Below the pieces are notes generated by a model that worked only from the letters and a program-made list of their open reading frames with translations, searched no databases and had not been told where the DNA came from. From the NCBI GenBank assembly GCA_964527995.1, contig CAZGRP010000023.1:1-64000 (forward strand): a DNA stretch of 64,000 nucleotides. Reading direction: 5' to 3'. The stretch's first letter is position 1, and every line of letters begins with the position of its first letter. The translations under genes and the position numbers were made by a program. Below, one piece after another: positions 27,194-36,569 of this stretch. Source of the DNA: CAZGRP01 sp964527995 (GTDB lineage Bacteria > Zhuqueibacterota > Zhuqueibacteria > Oceanimicrobiales > CAZGRP01).

Positions 27194-29131
27194 ATGAGCA
27201 ACCTTCTGCCAGACATCAATGATCCTCGCGACCTCAAGCCTTTTTCCCTGCCGCAGCTCGAACAACTTTGCCGGGAAATTCGGGAGTACTTTGTCGAGGT
27301 GATCACCGGAATCGGTGGTCACTTCGCGCCCAGCCTCGGCGTCGTTGAACTGACCGTCGCTCTCCACTATGTATTCGACACCCCCAAGGACAAGCTCGTC
27401 TGGGACGTAGGCCACCAGGGTTATGTCCACAAGATCTTGACCGGTCGCCGGGAAGCGTTGAAGACGATCCGACAGTTCAAAGGCATCAGCGGCTTTCTGA
27501 AGAGAACGGAGAGCGAATACGACACCTTCGGAGCTGGACACGCGAGTACCTCGATCTCCGCTGCCCTTGGCATTGCCAAAGCCCGCGACCTCGCCGGGGA
27601 TCAATACCAGGTCGTAGCCGTCATCGGCGATGGCGCTCTCACGGGTGGGCTTGCCTACGAGGCCCTCAACAATGCCGGAGCGCTGGGAACCGACCTTCTG
27701 GTGATTCTCAACGACAACGAGATGTCCATCTCTCCCAACGTCGGCGCCATCTCACGATATCTCACCGAGATTACCACCGACCCGCTCTACAATCGGATCA
27801 AAGACGAGATATGGGGCCTTACCGAGCGCATGCCGTTCGGCAAGAAGCGCGTACGCCGATTTGTGCGCTCGGTCGAGGAAGCCTTGAAGAGCCTGCTTGT
27901 GCCGGGTCTGTTTTTTGAGCAGCTCGGGTTCCGCTACTTCGGCCCCATCGACGGGCACGATCTGAGGGAGCTGATACCGGTGTTGCGTCGTCTCCGCGGC
28001 ATGCGAGGACCGAGATTACTCCATGTGCGCACAGTGAAGGGGAAGGGGGTTGATTACGCTGAACAGGACTCGGTGAAGTTTCACTCGGTCTCTCCACCCG
28101 CGAAGACCAGCGCCGACGCCCTCGCCAAGCCGAAACTCCCGGCCTACAACAAGGTCTTCGCCGAGGCGCTGATCGACCTGGCGAAAAGAGATGATCGCAT
28201 TGTGGCGATCACGGCCGCCATGGCCGAAGGGACGGGTCTTGCCGCCTTCCAGAAGGAATTCCCCGATCGATTTTTCGATGTGGGCATTGCCGAGGCCCAT
28301 GCCGTCACATTTGCGGCCGGGCTGGCGGCGCAGGGATATCGGCCCTGTGCAGCGATTTACTCGACCTTCCTGCAGCGAGCGTTCGACCAGGTAGTCCACG
28401 ATGTCTGCATCCAGCACCTGCCCGTCGTCTTTGCACTGGACCGGGCCGGCTTGTGTGGCGCCGACGGCCCAACCCATCATGGGGCCTTTGATCTTTCCTA
28501 CCTGAGCCTGATCCCCGAAATCGTGGTCGCCGCTCCCAAAGACGGGGACGAGCTGCGCAACCTTCTGTACACTGCGTTCTCGCAGGAAGAGCATCCCTTT
28601 GCGATCCGTTATCCAAAAGACAGCTGTGTATGTCTCTCCGAGGAGCCCGTCTATCGCAAACTGCCGGTCGGTTCCTGGGAGGAACTGCAGCCCGGAGAGG
28701 ATGCGGTGCTCCTGGCTGTGGGAACGATGGTCTCCAACGCGCTGAAGGCCCGAACTCTGCTCCAGCGCCGGGGCATCGATGCCGGCGTAGTAAACGCCCG
28801 TTTTATCAAGCCGCTTGACGCGGAGATGTTGGGCCGCATCGCGCAGCGGGCACCGCTGATCGTAACGATCGAAGAAAATGCGCTGCGGGGCGGGTTTGGC
28901 AGCTACGTAGCCGAACACTTGCGGGCGCAGGGTGGTTTTCGCGGCCGGATCATCCACCTCGGACTCCCGGACAATTTTGTGGAACACGGGTCGAGGGGAA
29001 TCCTGCTGGACATTGTCGGGTTGTCTCCGGAAAAGATTGCCGAAGTCGTTACGAAGAACCTGCAGGTGCCTGGCGGTCACACATGGAAGGAGCCTGCAGA
29101 CAGGGAAACCCCGACACATCAGGTCGTCTGA
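27194..29131 (+). CDS. dxs: 1-deoxy-D-xylulose-5-phosphate synthase
   Basis: Thiamine-diphosphate enzyme that condenses pyruvate and glyceraldehyde-3-phosphate in the MEP isoprenoid pathway; 645 residues. GHQGYVHKILTGR, GAGHASTSISAALG, the ThDP motif GDGALTGGLAYEALNNAG...NDN, and the transketolase-like DGPTHHGAFDLSYL are visible. ATG 27194 (MSNLLPDINDPRDLK) has AGGAG eight bases upstream; ATG 27164 and 27134 are in frame but weaker. Confidence 0.95.
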   Translation: MSNLLPDINDPRDLKPFSLPQLEQLCREIREYFVEVITGIGGHFAPSLGVVELTVALHYVFDTPKDKLVWDVGHQGYVHKILTGRREALKTIRQFKGISGFLKRTESEYDTFGAGHASTSISAALGIAKARDLAGDQYQVVAVIGDGALTGGLAYEALNNAGALGTDLLVILNDNEMSISPNVGAISRYLTEITTDPLYNRIKDEIWGLTERMPFGKKRVRRFVRSVEEALKSLLVPGLFFEQLGFRYFGPIDGHDLRELIPVLRRLRGMRGPRLLHVRTVKGKGVDYAEQDSVKFHSVSPPAKTSADALAKPKLPAYNKVFAEALIDLAKRDDRIVAITAAMAEGTGLAAFQKEFPDRFFDVGIAEAHAVTFAAGLAAQGYRPCAAIYSTFLQRAFDQVVHDVCIQHLPVVFALDRAGLCGADGPTHHGAFDLSYLSLIPEIVVAAPKDGDELRNLLYTAFSQEEHPFAIRYPKDSCVCLSEEPVYRKLPVGSWEELQPGEDAVLLAVGTMVSNALKARTLLQRRGIDAGVVNARFIKPLDAEMLGRIAQRAPLIVTIEENALRGGFGSYVAEHLRAQGGFRGRIIHLGLPDNFVEHGSRGILLDIVGLSPEKIAEVVTKNLQVPGGHTWKEPADRETPTHQVV

Positions 29132-29210
29132 TCGCCGCAACGATGCGGGAACTTTCGGCAAACAGCGAAGTCAAAAGGTTCAACTTTTTACAAATACAGG
29201 AGGGCCAATA

Positions 29211-29642
29211 ATGTCTCGCAAAACAGTCAAAGTCGCTGCAGCTTTCGGCGTGGTTGTCGCCGCGGTTGTGTTTTTGTTGATCCTCGGTCTGCAGGATACC
29301 ATGGTATACTCGGTCACGGTGAGCGAGCTACGAGCGCAAGGGGCTGCAAGCACCGCAAAGAGTTACCGGGTCGAAGGGAAGGTTGTGCCTGGAAGTCTGA
29401 AGTCTTCAGCTGATCGGCTGGAATTCAGTTTTGTGCTCGAGGACAGTGGCGGCACCATGCCGGTGAAGTACGATGGAATCTTGCCGGACACTTTCAAGGA
29501 GGGCCTGCCGGTTCTCGTGGAAGGGCGCTATCTGCCCGAGGGCACTTTCGAAGCCCGGCAAGTCTTTACCAAATGCCCGTCGAAATACGAGAGTGCCGAG
29601 CCGTACGAGACGTCGAATGCCAAAGGGGAACCCACAAGCTGA
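29211..29642 (+). CDS. ccmE: Cytochrome c maturation protein CcmE, CXXXY type
   Basis: Periplasmic haem chaperone of system I cytochrome c biogenesis; 143 residues with an N-terminal anchor (about 7-26) and an OB-fold (SYRVEGKVVPGSL, VKYDGILPDTFKEG, VLVEGRYLPEGTFEARQVFTKCPSKYES). The usual haem-binding HxxxY is CxxxY here (C122, Y126), as described in Desulfovibrio and archaea, where Cys rather than His binds haem. GGAGGGCC precedes ATG 29211. ccmF follows, and the other ccm genes are not in the window. Confidence 0.92.
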   Translation: MSRKTVKVAAAFGVVVAAVVFLLILGLQDTMVYSVTVSELRAQGAASTAKSYRVEGKVVPGSLKSSADRLEFSFVLEDSGGTMPVKYDGILPDTFKEGLPVLVEGRYLPEGTFEARQVFTKCPSKYESAEPYETSNAKGEPTS

Positions 29643-29793
29643 CAAGGGAGCCCCGGTCATCTGAGCAGCGTCCGAGGCAACAGACTAAAGCCTGAATGAG
29701 GTCTGTGGTTGTCGTTGAACGGGCGGCGCAGGAACAGCCTGTCATCGACACCCGGTAGGATTGCGCACAAGGATATTCTGGAAAGGAGTTGTC

Positions 29794-31845
29794 ATGTGGC
29801 AATATGGCCACTTTCTTCTTATCCTGGCTTTTGCATCCGCCGCCTACGCCATCATCGTTTCGGTGATTGGGGCGCGCAGGGAGCGTCAGGACCTTATCAT
29901 CTCCGGGCAGAACGCGGCCCTGGCAGTGACGATCCTGTTAAGCTTGACAGTGCTTGCTCTGTTGCAGGCACTGATGACGAGCAACTTCAACATCGAGTAC
30001 GTTTATGGCTACACCAATAAGACGCTACCGACGCTGTTGAAATTTACCGCCCTTTGGGGAGGCCAGAAAGGCTCATTGCTCTTCTGGGGATGGTTGCTCT
30101 CGGTTTTTATCGCGGTTGTCGTCTTGACCAACCGATCGAAGAATCGCGAGCTGATGCCCTATGTTGTTGCCGTTGGGATGGGCGTAAACCTGTTCTTCAT
30201 TGTGCTCAACCTGTTTGTCTCGCAGGTATTCGAGCGCTTCTGGCAGATGCCAGGGGGAGCGGTGATTACGTCGGTTTTTCAGCCCGCCGGCGCCGTGCCT
30301 TTCATGCCTGCGGACGGACGTGGCCTCAATCCACTGCTGCAGCACTGGGCGATGGCTATCCATCCGCCCAACCTCTATCTTGGCTATGTTGGGTTAACCA
30401 TCCCCTACGCTTTCGCTATGGCGGCCCTCATCACCAAACGGCTGGGGAACGAATGGGTGAAAACCATCCGCGTGTGGGCGCTCATCCCATGGTTTTTCCT
30501 CGGCATCGGCATGTTGCTGGGTGGCAAATGGGCCTACATGGAGCTTGGCTGGGGTGGTTACTGGGCCTGGGATCCGGTTGAGAACTCGGCTCTGATGCCA
30601 TGGTTGGCGGCGACAGCCTTCATCCACTCGATCATGATCCAGGAAAAGAAGAACATGCTTCGAACCTGGAACGTGTCTCTGATCATTCTGGCATTTCTGC
30701 TCTCCGTTTTCGGCACGTTTATCACTCGCAGCGGCGTTATCTCGTCGGTGCACGCCTTCACGCAGTCCAACATCGGCCCGTTTTTCACCGGATTTCTGGT
30801 TCTGCTGGCCGTTTTCTCTTTCGGCTTGCTGGCTTCCCGCAGGCCGCTTCTCCGAAGCGAAAACCATTTCGACTCTGTGGTTTCCAGGGAGTCGGCGTTC
30901 TTGATCAACAATCTTGCTCTGCTTGGGGCTTGCTTCGCGGTGTTTTGGGGGACGATCTTCCCCATCGTTTCCGAAGCCGTGCGCGGGACCAAGGTGACGG
31001 TCGGGCCATCGTTTTTCAATTCGGTCAACATTCCACTGGGTCTGTTCTTGCTTTTCCTGACCGGCGTCGGTCCACTTGTGGCCTGGCGGAAGACATCGGG
31101 GAAACTGCTACGGAAAATTTTTCTCAAGCCTACGGTTGTGGCGCTTGTGGGGTTGGCTGTCCTTTTGGCCGCCGGCATGCGTGACTTCTATGCCTTGGTT
31201 TCATTCACCCTGGCAATCTTCGTCACCGGCACGATTGTCGCCGAGTTTCATCGCGGTGCCCGTGCCAGAGGCCGCACCAAGGGGGAGCCGTATGCCATTG
31301 CCTTGTGGCATTTGCTGCTGCGAAACAAGCGCCGCTACGGAGGCTACGTGGTCCATCTCGGAATAGTGGTTCTTTTCGTCGGCTTCACGGGATCTGCATT
31401 CAACCAGCAAACGGATGGGACACTGAAGATCGGCGACTCACTGAAGATCAACGACTACCGGCTCAAGTATGTCGATTTCACCGGCGTTGAGGATGCCAAC
31501 AAGGAGATTTGGAAGGCCAGGCTGGAAGTGTTCAAGGGGCCTAAGCTTCTCGGGACAATTGAGCCGGCACGCTTCTTCTACAAGGTTCAGCAGCAGCCGA
31601 CAACGGAAGTTGCGCTCTACAGCACTCTTCGCGAGGATCTCTACGTTGTCTTGGCCCAGGCAAATCCGGACAGGAGTGCTATCTTCAAGGCCTACGTAAA
31701 CCCGCTGGTGCAGTTTGTCTGGCTCGGCGGGCTGGTTGTGGTCCTGGGTACATTCATTATCCTGCTTCCGGATAGTGAGGACCGTACGGCCAGACGGGTG
31801 GCTCAGCCAAAGCGACGAGGCCAGCCTGTGGCCATGCAATCCTAG
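29794..31845 (+). CDS. ccmF: Cytochrome c haem lyase subunit CcmF
   Basis: Polytopic membrane protein of the CcmF/CcsA haem-handling superfamily, 683 residues with roughly 15 TM helices. The WWD haem-binding domain reads WGGYWAWDPVENSALMPWLAA near residue 250. ALWGGQKGSLLFWGWLL and HWAMAIHPPNLYLGYVGLTIPYAFAMAAL are conserved family stretches. ATG 29794 has AAAGGAG at good spacing. Works with CcmE just upstream to attach haem to the many CXXCH proteins of this genome. Confidence 0.93.
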   Translation: MWQYGHFLLILAFASAAYAIIVSVIGARRERQDLIISGQNAALAVTILLSLTVLALLQALMTSNFNIEYVYGYTNKTLPTLLKFTALWGGQKGSLLFWGWLLSVFIAVVVLTNRSKNRELMPYVVAVGMGVNLFFIVLNLFVSQVFERFWQMPGGAVITSVFQPAGAVPFMPADGRGLNPLLQHWAMAIHPPNLYLGYVGLTIPYAFAMAALITKRLGNEWVKTIRVWALIPWFFLGIGMLLGGKWAYMELGWGGYWAWDPVENSALMPWLAATAFIHSIMIQEKKNMLRTWNVSLIILAFLLSVFGTFITRSGVISSVHAFTQSNIGPFFTGFLVLLAVFSFGLLASRRPLLRSENHFDSVVSRESAFLINNLALLGACFAVFWGTIFPIVSEAVRGTKVTVGPSFFNSVNIPLGLFLLFLTGVGPLVAWRKTSGKLLRKIFLKPTVVALVGLAVLLAAGMRDFYALVSFTLAIFVTGTIVAEFHRGARARGRTKGEPYAIALWHLLLRNKRRYGGYVVHLGIVVLFVGFTGSAFNQQTDGTLKIGDSLKINDYRLKYVDFTGVEDANKEIWKARLEVFKGPKLLGTIEPARFFYKVQQQPTTEVALYSTLREDLYVVLAQANPDRSAIFKAYVNPLVQFVWLGGLVVVLGTFIILLPDSEDRTARRVAQPKRRGQPVAMQS

Positions 31846-31865
31846 CCGCGTTTGGTTCTAGCTGG

Positions 31866-31894
31866 CGCCCCGCTCTCTCGCGGGGCGTTTCTTT
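31866..31894 (+). terminator. Rho-independent terminator after ccmF
   Basis: CGCCCCGC (31866-31873), loop TCTCTC, GCGGGGCG (31880-31887), then TTTCTTT. Confidence 0.8.
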
Positions 31895-31902
31895 AACAGG
31901 AG

Positions 31903-32991
31903 ATGAACACCGCTAACAGGAGGTTCTTGACAACGATCAACCCGAACACAAACCAACAAGACCCTATGGTGACAAAAGAACTGATCCGACGAATGCCGAA
32001 AACTGACCTGCACGTGCACCTCGACGGTTCGCTACGTGTGGAAACGGTTTTGGAGCTTGCCCCGCAGTCCGGGCTCCGTCTGCCGACGGATGACCTCGAA
32101 AAACTGCGGGGTTTTTTGCAGGTACAGGGAACCGTGGAGGACCTGGCGCGCTACATTGAGAAGTTTGAAATGACGCTCCAGGTGATGCAAACTGCGGATG
32201 CGCTTCACCGCATTGCCTACGAGCTGGCCGAAGATGCCGCGGCAGAAAATGTTCGCTACATGGAAGTCCGCTACGCCCCGATTCTGCACCAACGGAAAGG
32301 ACTTGAACTGCCGCAGATCGTGGATGCAGTGCTTTCCGGCCTGAGAGAGGCAGAGCAGGATTTCGGGATCCGTACGGGTGTGATCATCTGCGGCATCCGG
32401 TCCATCAACCCGGAGACCTCCATGAAGCTGGCCGAACTCGCTGTGGCCTACAAAGGCAAGGGCGTCGTTGCTTTCGATCTGGCCGGCGTCGAATACAACT
32501 ATCCCGCCAAGGATCATATCCATGCCTTCTACCACGTCCGCAACAACAACATCAACTGCACCCTGCATGCCGGCGAGGCATATGGTCCCGAGAGCATTCA
32601 TCAGGCCATCCACTATTGCGGTGCTCACCGCATCGGCCATGGAACGCGCCTCATCGAGGACGAAGACCTGATGGCCTATGTCAACGACCATCGCATCCCG
32701 CTGGAGATCTGCCTGACCAGCAACGTCCAGACCCGCAGTGTACGCAGTCTCGAGTCGCACCCCTTCCGGCGCTACTTCGATGCCGGGATTCGCGTCACGA
32801 TCAACACCGACAATCGCCTGATCTCCGGAACGACCGTCACCAATGAGCTGTACCTCGCGGCCACGACGTTCAATCTCTCTCTGGACGATGTCAAAAAGGT
32901 GATCACTAATGGATTCAAGAGTGCGTTCCTGCCCTATGAAGAGCGGGCCGAGCTCTTGCGCCAGGTGACCGCAGAGCTGGCCAAGTTCTGA
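31903..32991 (+). CDS. add: Adenosine deaminase
   Basis: Zinc hydrolase converting adenosine to inosine (or a relative acting on adenine); 362 residues. TDLHVHLDGSLR supplies the zinc His pair, TLHAGEAYGPESIH the third His and catalytic Glu, HRIGHGTRL the catalytic His, and TINTDNRLISGTTVTNE the catalytic Asp region. ATG 31903 directly follows AGGAG; the later AGGAGG (31918-31923) may instead serve a start nearer ATG 31966, where the homologous region begins. Confidence 0.9.
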   Translation: MNTANRRFLTTINPNTNQQDPMVTKELIRRMPKTDLHVHLDGSLRVETVLELAPQSGLRLPTDDLEKLRGFLQVQGTVEDLARYIEKFEMTLQVMQTADALHRIAYELAEDAAAENVRYMEVRYAPILHQRKGLELPQIVDAVLSGLREAEQDFGIRTGVIICGIRSINPETSMKLAELAVAYKGKGVVAFDLAGVEYNYPAKDHIHAFYHVRNNNINCTLHAGEAYGPESIHQAIHYCGAHRIGHGTRLIEDEDLMAYVNDHRIPLEICLTSNVQTRSVRSLESHPFRRYFDAGIRVTINTDNRLISGTTVTNELYLAATTFNLSLDDVKKVITNGFKSAFLPYEERAELLRQVTAELAKF

Positions 32992-33027
32992 AGATCGGAA
33001 CACGGATTCTTTCCTGTTGATCCCCGC

Positions 33028-34020
33028 ATGGTAGTTGACCTTTTGCTCTTTGCTGTCGGTATCACGCTACTCTACGCCGGCGCCGAACTGCTGGTGAGAG
33101 GTGCAGTGCATCTCGCCGCCACACTTGGTATCCCACCGCTGGTGATCGGCCTGACCGTGGTGGCGTTTGGCACCTCAGCTCCCGAATTCGTCGTGACGCT
33201 CGTCGCCACTCTGCAGGGCCGGCCCGGAATCGCCATCGGCAACGTCATCGGCAGCAACATTGCCAACATCGGACTGGTGCTCGGCCTCTCGGCGATCATT
33301 TATCCACTGACGGTGCGCGTCCAGAGCGTCCGGCGGGAGGTGCCGTTTCTTCTGGCCATCACACTGCTGGTTGTCGGCTTTTCGCTGGACCTGAAGATTG
33401 AGCGCTGGGAGGGGGTGTCGCTCCTGGGGTTTTTTGCGGTGTTTCTGGTGTACAGCATCCGCATTTCGAGGAGAGAGGGCTCTCCGCCGTTGGATCTTCA
33501 ACTTCCCGTTGGGGTGGCGGAAGTGGTGCCCATTGCAGGCAGGCGGTGGGCGGTTATCGTCAAGGACCTTGCCATCGCTACGGCCGGCATTGCCGCACTG
33601 GTGATCGGCTCGAGGTTGCTGGTCGGCTCGGCCACGGTTGTCATGCGCGCCCTTGGTGTCAGCGAGGTGTTCATCGGTTTGACTCTGGTGGCCGTTGGCA
33701 CGTCGCTTCCAGAGGTCGCAACCTCGGTTGTCAGCGCCCTGCGACGCCAGGCCGATATTTGCGTCGGCAATGTCATTGGATCCAATCTTTTCAACCTCTT
33801 ATTCGTGCTGGGTAGCGTTACTACGATCCGCCCAATGTCGCTGACGCCCGGATTGCTCCGGTTCGAGTTCCCGGTAATGGTGCTGTTCACGGTGGTGGTT
33901 GTGCCCATCATGTGGACACGCTTCCGCGTGCAGAGATGGGAGGGGATCTTGCTGCTGGCGTCCTACCTGGGGTTCATCTTGTTATTGAGCAATCGCGGCA
34001 CTGCTCCCGCCGTCATCTAA
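33028..34020 (+). CDS. Calcium/sodium antiporter (CaCA family, YrbG-like)
   Basis: 330 residues, about ten TM helices in two homologous halves. The alpha repeats are GTSAPEFVVTLVATLQGRPG...GNVIGSNIANIGLVLG near residues 48-85 and GTSLPEVATSVVSALRRQAD...GNVIGSNLFNLLFVLG near 225-262; these hold the ion-binding Glu and Asn residues. ATG 33028. Ends convergent with the NHL gene. Confidence 0.92.
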   Translation: MVVDLLLFAVGITLLYAGAELLVRGAVHLAATLGIPPLVIGLTVVAFGTSAPEFVVTLVATLQGRPGIAIGNVIGSNIANIGLVLGLSAIIYPLTVRVQSVRREVPFLLAITLLVVGFSLDLKIERWEGVSLLGFFAVFLVYSIRISRREGSPPLDLQLPVGVAEVVPIAGRRWAVIVKDLAIATAGIAALVIGSRLLVGSATVVMRALGVSEVFIGLTLVAVGTSLPEVATSVVSALRRQADICVGNVIGSNLFNLLFVLGSVTTIRPMSLTPGLLRFEFPVMVLFTVVVVPIMWTRFRVQRWEGILLLASYLGFILLLSNRGTAPAVI

Positions 34021-34059
34021 CCTTGGCGCCTGTCGACGTCTTGCTCATCTGCTGCGGTC

Positions 34060-34992
34060 CTAGCGCAGTCGGAACTTGACAACGCGGTTGTTACCGAAGT
34101 CCACGACGTAGACCAGGCCGTCCGGAGCGACGGCCACATCTGTTGGCTTGCGCAAACGACCCTCGCCCTCGGCATCCCCGAACTTGAACAGAAAACGTCC
34201 GGCCGGATCGAACACCTGGATTCGGCCGTTGTAGAAGTCGCTGACGTAGATGCGGTCCTCCGAGTCGATATCCAACGCGTTGGCCACATCGAAGCGGCCA
34301 GGCTCCTTCCCCTTTCCACCCCAGGAAGCCAGGAACTTCCCCTTGGAATCGAACTTCTGGATGCGGTGGTTGTAGGCGTCAGCGACATAGAGGTTGCCTT
34401 GGGAATCGACCACGACGTCCGTCGGGTAGTAGAGCTCGCCGGGCTTGTGACCCTCGGTGCCGAACTGCGACTGGAAACGCCCTTTCGAGTCGAAGCGTTC
34501 GATCCGGTCGTTGTAGAAGTCGGCGACCAGGACATTCCCTTGACGGTCGAAGGACACACAGGCCGGGGCGTCGAACTCTCCGGGACCGGTGCCGGTGCGC
34601 CCCCACATGAACTGAGATCTGCCTGCGGCATCGAACACCTGGATGCGGTCGTTGCCATACTCCGGCACGTAGACGAGCCCTTCCTGGTTGACGGCCAGCA
34701 GCATGGGTCGTTGCAACTCGCCGGGGCCGGAGCCCGACGTTCCCCACTGGCGGAGAAAGCGGCCGTCCGGCGAAAATTTCTGGATGCGGTTGTTACCGGC
34801 ATCGCTGACGTACAGGTTCCCCTGGACGTCCAAAGCGACACCGATCGGCTCCTTGAATTGGCCTGGTTCGCTGCCGGGCCCACCGAGGACTCCGACAAAA
34901 GACGCGCTTGTGGCAGACTGTTGCGAGCAGCCCGAGGAAAGGCTCGCTGCGAGCACTGCCAGCAGTGGATATCGCCACACGGTTTTGTTCAT
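34060..34992 (-). CDS. NHL-repeat lipoprotein (six-bladed beta-propeller)
   Basis: 310 residues with a lipobox (LSSGC, Cys22). The rest is six NHL repeats, each with a motif like PIGVALDVQGNLYVSDAGNNRIQKF or its variants (YNDRI, YNHRI, YNGRI). Such propellers are protein-protein or ligand-binding scaffolds in the periplasm. Its ATG overlaps the stop of the HMA-domain gene (34989-34992), so they are translationally coupled; this makes it part of the metal-handling unit. Confidence 0.88.
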   Translation of the reverse strand: MNKTVWRYPLLAVLAASLSSGCSQQSATSASFVGVLGGPGSEPGQFKEPIGVALDVQGNLYVSDAGNNRIQKFSPDGRFLRQWGTSGSGPGELQRPMLLAVNQEGLVYVPEYGNDRIQVFDAAGRSQFMWGRTGTGPGEFDAPACVSFDRQGNVLVADFYNDRIERFDSKGRFQSQFGTEGHKPGELYYPTDVVVDSQGNLYVADAYNHRIQKFDSKGKFLASWGGKGKEPGRFDVANALDIDSEDRIYVSDFYNGRIQVFDPAGRFLFKFGDAEGEGRLRKPTDVAVAPDGLVYVVDFGNNRVVKFRLR

Positions 34993-35507
34993 TGGGCAGG
35001 TCCGAATTTCTCGATGACAAGCGTAAATGGATGGCCCTTGTGGCCTTTGGGGGTCTCGTGCTCCAGTCGGCCGCTGACGCGCGCCGGGCGGCTCGCCATC
35101 TGTTTCTGCAGGTCTCGAAAAGCGTCGTTCTGTTTCACCAGAAACACCACGTCGGTGCCGGCGACCTTGAAGACGAGGGTGTCGTTGACGGTGCCGACGC
35201 TTCCGATGGCGGTCGCCTTCATCTCACGTGGTGTAAAGCCGGCGTCGGCCACGGCCGGCTCCACCTCGTCAACGTCAATGGAAGCGGCTTTCTTGCTCTC
35301 AAGAAGCGCGATGCCTTTGTCCACATTGATTTTGACGCTCGCAACGCCTTCCACCTTCTTCAACTTCTTCTCCAGGCCGTAGGCACAAAAGGGGCACGCA
35401 AGCCCATCCACTCGGATCTCGACCTTCTCAACCTGAGCAAGTGTAGTGCTCGCAAAGCTGAGAAGGAGCAGGAGGGCTACTGCCGATAGGAATGTGAGTC
35501 GTTGCAT
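34989..35507 (-). CDS. Exported HMA-domain (heavy-metal-binding) protein
   Basis: About 172 residues from ATG 35507, with a signal peptide (FLSAVALLLLLSFASTTLA). The HMA domain reads VEIRVDGLACPFCAYGLEKKLKKVEGV, with metal-binding CPFC, followed by a beta-rich C-terminal part without a second Cys pair. The CPFCAYGLEKKLK motif is almost the same as in the protein at 39688-40269. GGAG precedes the start. Overlaps the NHL gene by four bases. Confidence 0.85.
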   Translation of the reverse strand: MQRLTFLSAVALLLLLSFASTTLAQVEKVEIRVDGLACPFCAYGLEKKLKKVEGVASVKINVDKGIALLESKKAASIDVDEVEPAVADAGFTPREMKATAIGSVGTVNDTLVFKVAGTDVVFLVKQNDAFRDLQKQMASRPARVSGRLEHETPKGHKGHPFTLVIEKFGPAQ

Positions 35508-35544
35508 CATTTTCTCCAGGTTGTTCATCTGCGTCTGGGGGTAC

Positions 35545-35562
35545 GTCACTGAGTGCAGTGAC
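35545..35562. promoter_or_regulatory. Perfect palindrome upstream of the HMA gene
   Basis: GTCACTG (35545-35551), AGTG, CAGTGAC (35556-35562), 38 bases upstream of the start at 35507. Possible operator; its position after the stop of the upstream barrel gene (35651) also allows a weak hairpin. Confidence 0.4.
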
Positions 35563-35650
35563 TGGTTAAGCCTTGAGCCCTGGCAGTCACAACGCGATCG
35601 AGCCGGTGAGAGGCGAAGCCAGGTCGGGCAAGGAGTGCCGGCGGATGCTG

Positions 35651-36553
35651 CTAAAACAAAAGAATTCTGGTCCCGAGCGACAATGTCCAGTCCGTGGCCA
35701 ACTGGGCGCCGTGCAGCTCATTCACCACAGGCACCTGCCAGGAGGCCTCGATCAGCCAGCGCCGGCCGCCGACGTACTGCACGCCAGGGGACAGAAAGAT
35801 CGTCGTGCCGCCGGAATCGTCCACAGTGCGGCCGGCGAATTGGTTCCGCAGAGCCGTCGTCCCGTTGAGCTCGAGGAAGAGATTCAGTTGCGGCGAGGGG
35901 TAAGTTTCGTACACCGCTGGCAAGAGTCGATACCCGAAGGCCACGTTGTAACCGAAGCTGTTGCCAAAGTCCACCTGCCCTGACGTCGTGTTGAGATTGT
36001 AGATTCCTTCGGCATACACACCCACGCGCCCCTGAATCCAGGCGGCCACCGTCGTGAAAAAGAGATCCGTGGAGCCGGAGCCGAGAGCAGGCGTGCTGTT
36101 CTCATCCCCGGTTGGCAGCTTGACCCCCGCTTTGGAGGCCACGCGGATCGTCTGGTTGCGGCGATCGTACTGATAGAGCAGATACTTGGCGAAGAGACGC
36201 ATGTCGCCGATGCCGGAGCTTGTCAGCGTGCCGCCGATCGACTTCACTTCTACCCGCATAAGGGGCACAATGACACCGAGTTGGAAGCGATCATTGAAGA
36301 GATTGTAGGGCAGGGCCAAGGGGGTCACCCAGGCCGTTACCCTGTGGTCGTTCGGGTCGGCGATCTTCGAGCCGTTGCGGCGCAGTGTGGCTTTGCGGAT
36401 CACTCTGCTGAAGGTACGGAAGCCGCGCCCTTGCAGGCCCAGCATGATGGGCGTATCCGTGTTGATGGGAGGACCCTGAGCCCAAAGAAGCTGATGAGAA
36501 GAAAAGACAACTGCCACCAAAACTACTGCACGCGTCAACCTGCGAACGATCAT
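35651..36553 (-). CDS. Outer-membrane transporter-like protein (phenol MetA-pathway family type)
   Basis: 300 residues with a signal peptide ending LLWA-QG. Barrel-like strands with GVIVPLMRVEVKSIGG, SGIGDMRLFAKYLLYQYD, KAGVKLPTGDEN and STDLFFTTVAAW: the pattern GDM-L-KY and G-KLPTG is that of the Phenol_MetA_deg/transporter family of outer-membrane barrels. Ends in a barrel-like strand with terminal Phe (GTRILLF). The next gene in the block, at 40294, is a distant relative. Sixteen bases separate it from the P-type ATPase gene. Confidence 0.8.
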   Translation of the reverse strand: MIVRRLTRAVVLVAVVFSSHQLLWAQGPPINTDTPIMLGLQGRGFRTFSRVIRKATLRRNGSKIADPNDHRVTAWVTPLALPYNLFNDRFQLGVIVPLMRVEVKSIGGTLTSSGIGDMRLFAKYLLYQYDRRNQTIRVASKAGVKLPTGDENSTPALGSGSTDLFFTTVAAWIQGRVGVYAEGIYNLNTTSGQVDFGNSFGYNVAFGYRLLPAVYETYPSPQLNLFLELNGTTALRNQFAGRTVDDSGGTTIFLSPGVQYVGGRRWLIEASWQVPVVNELHGAQLATDWTLSLGTRILLF

Positions 36554-36569
36554 CCTTGGTTTTCTCCTT

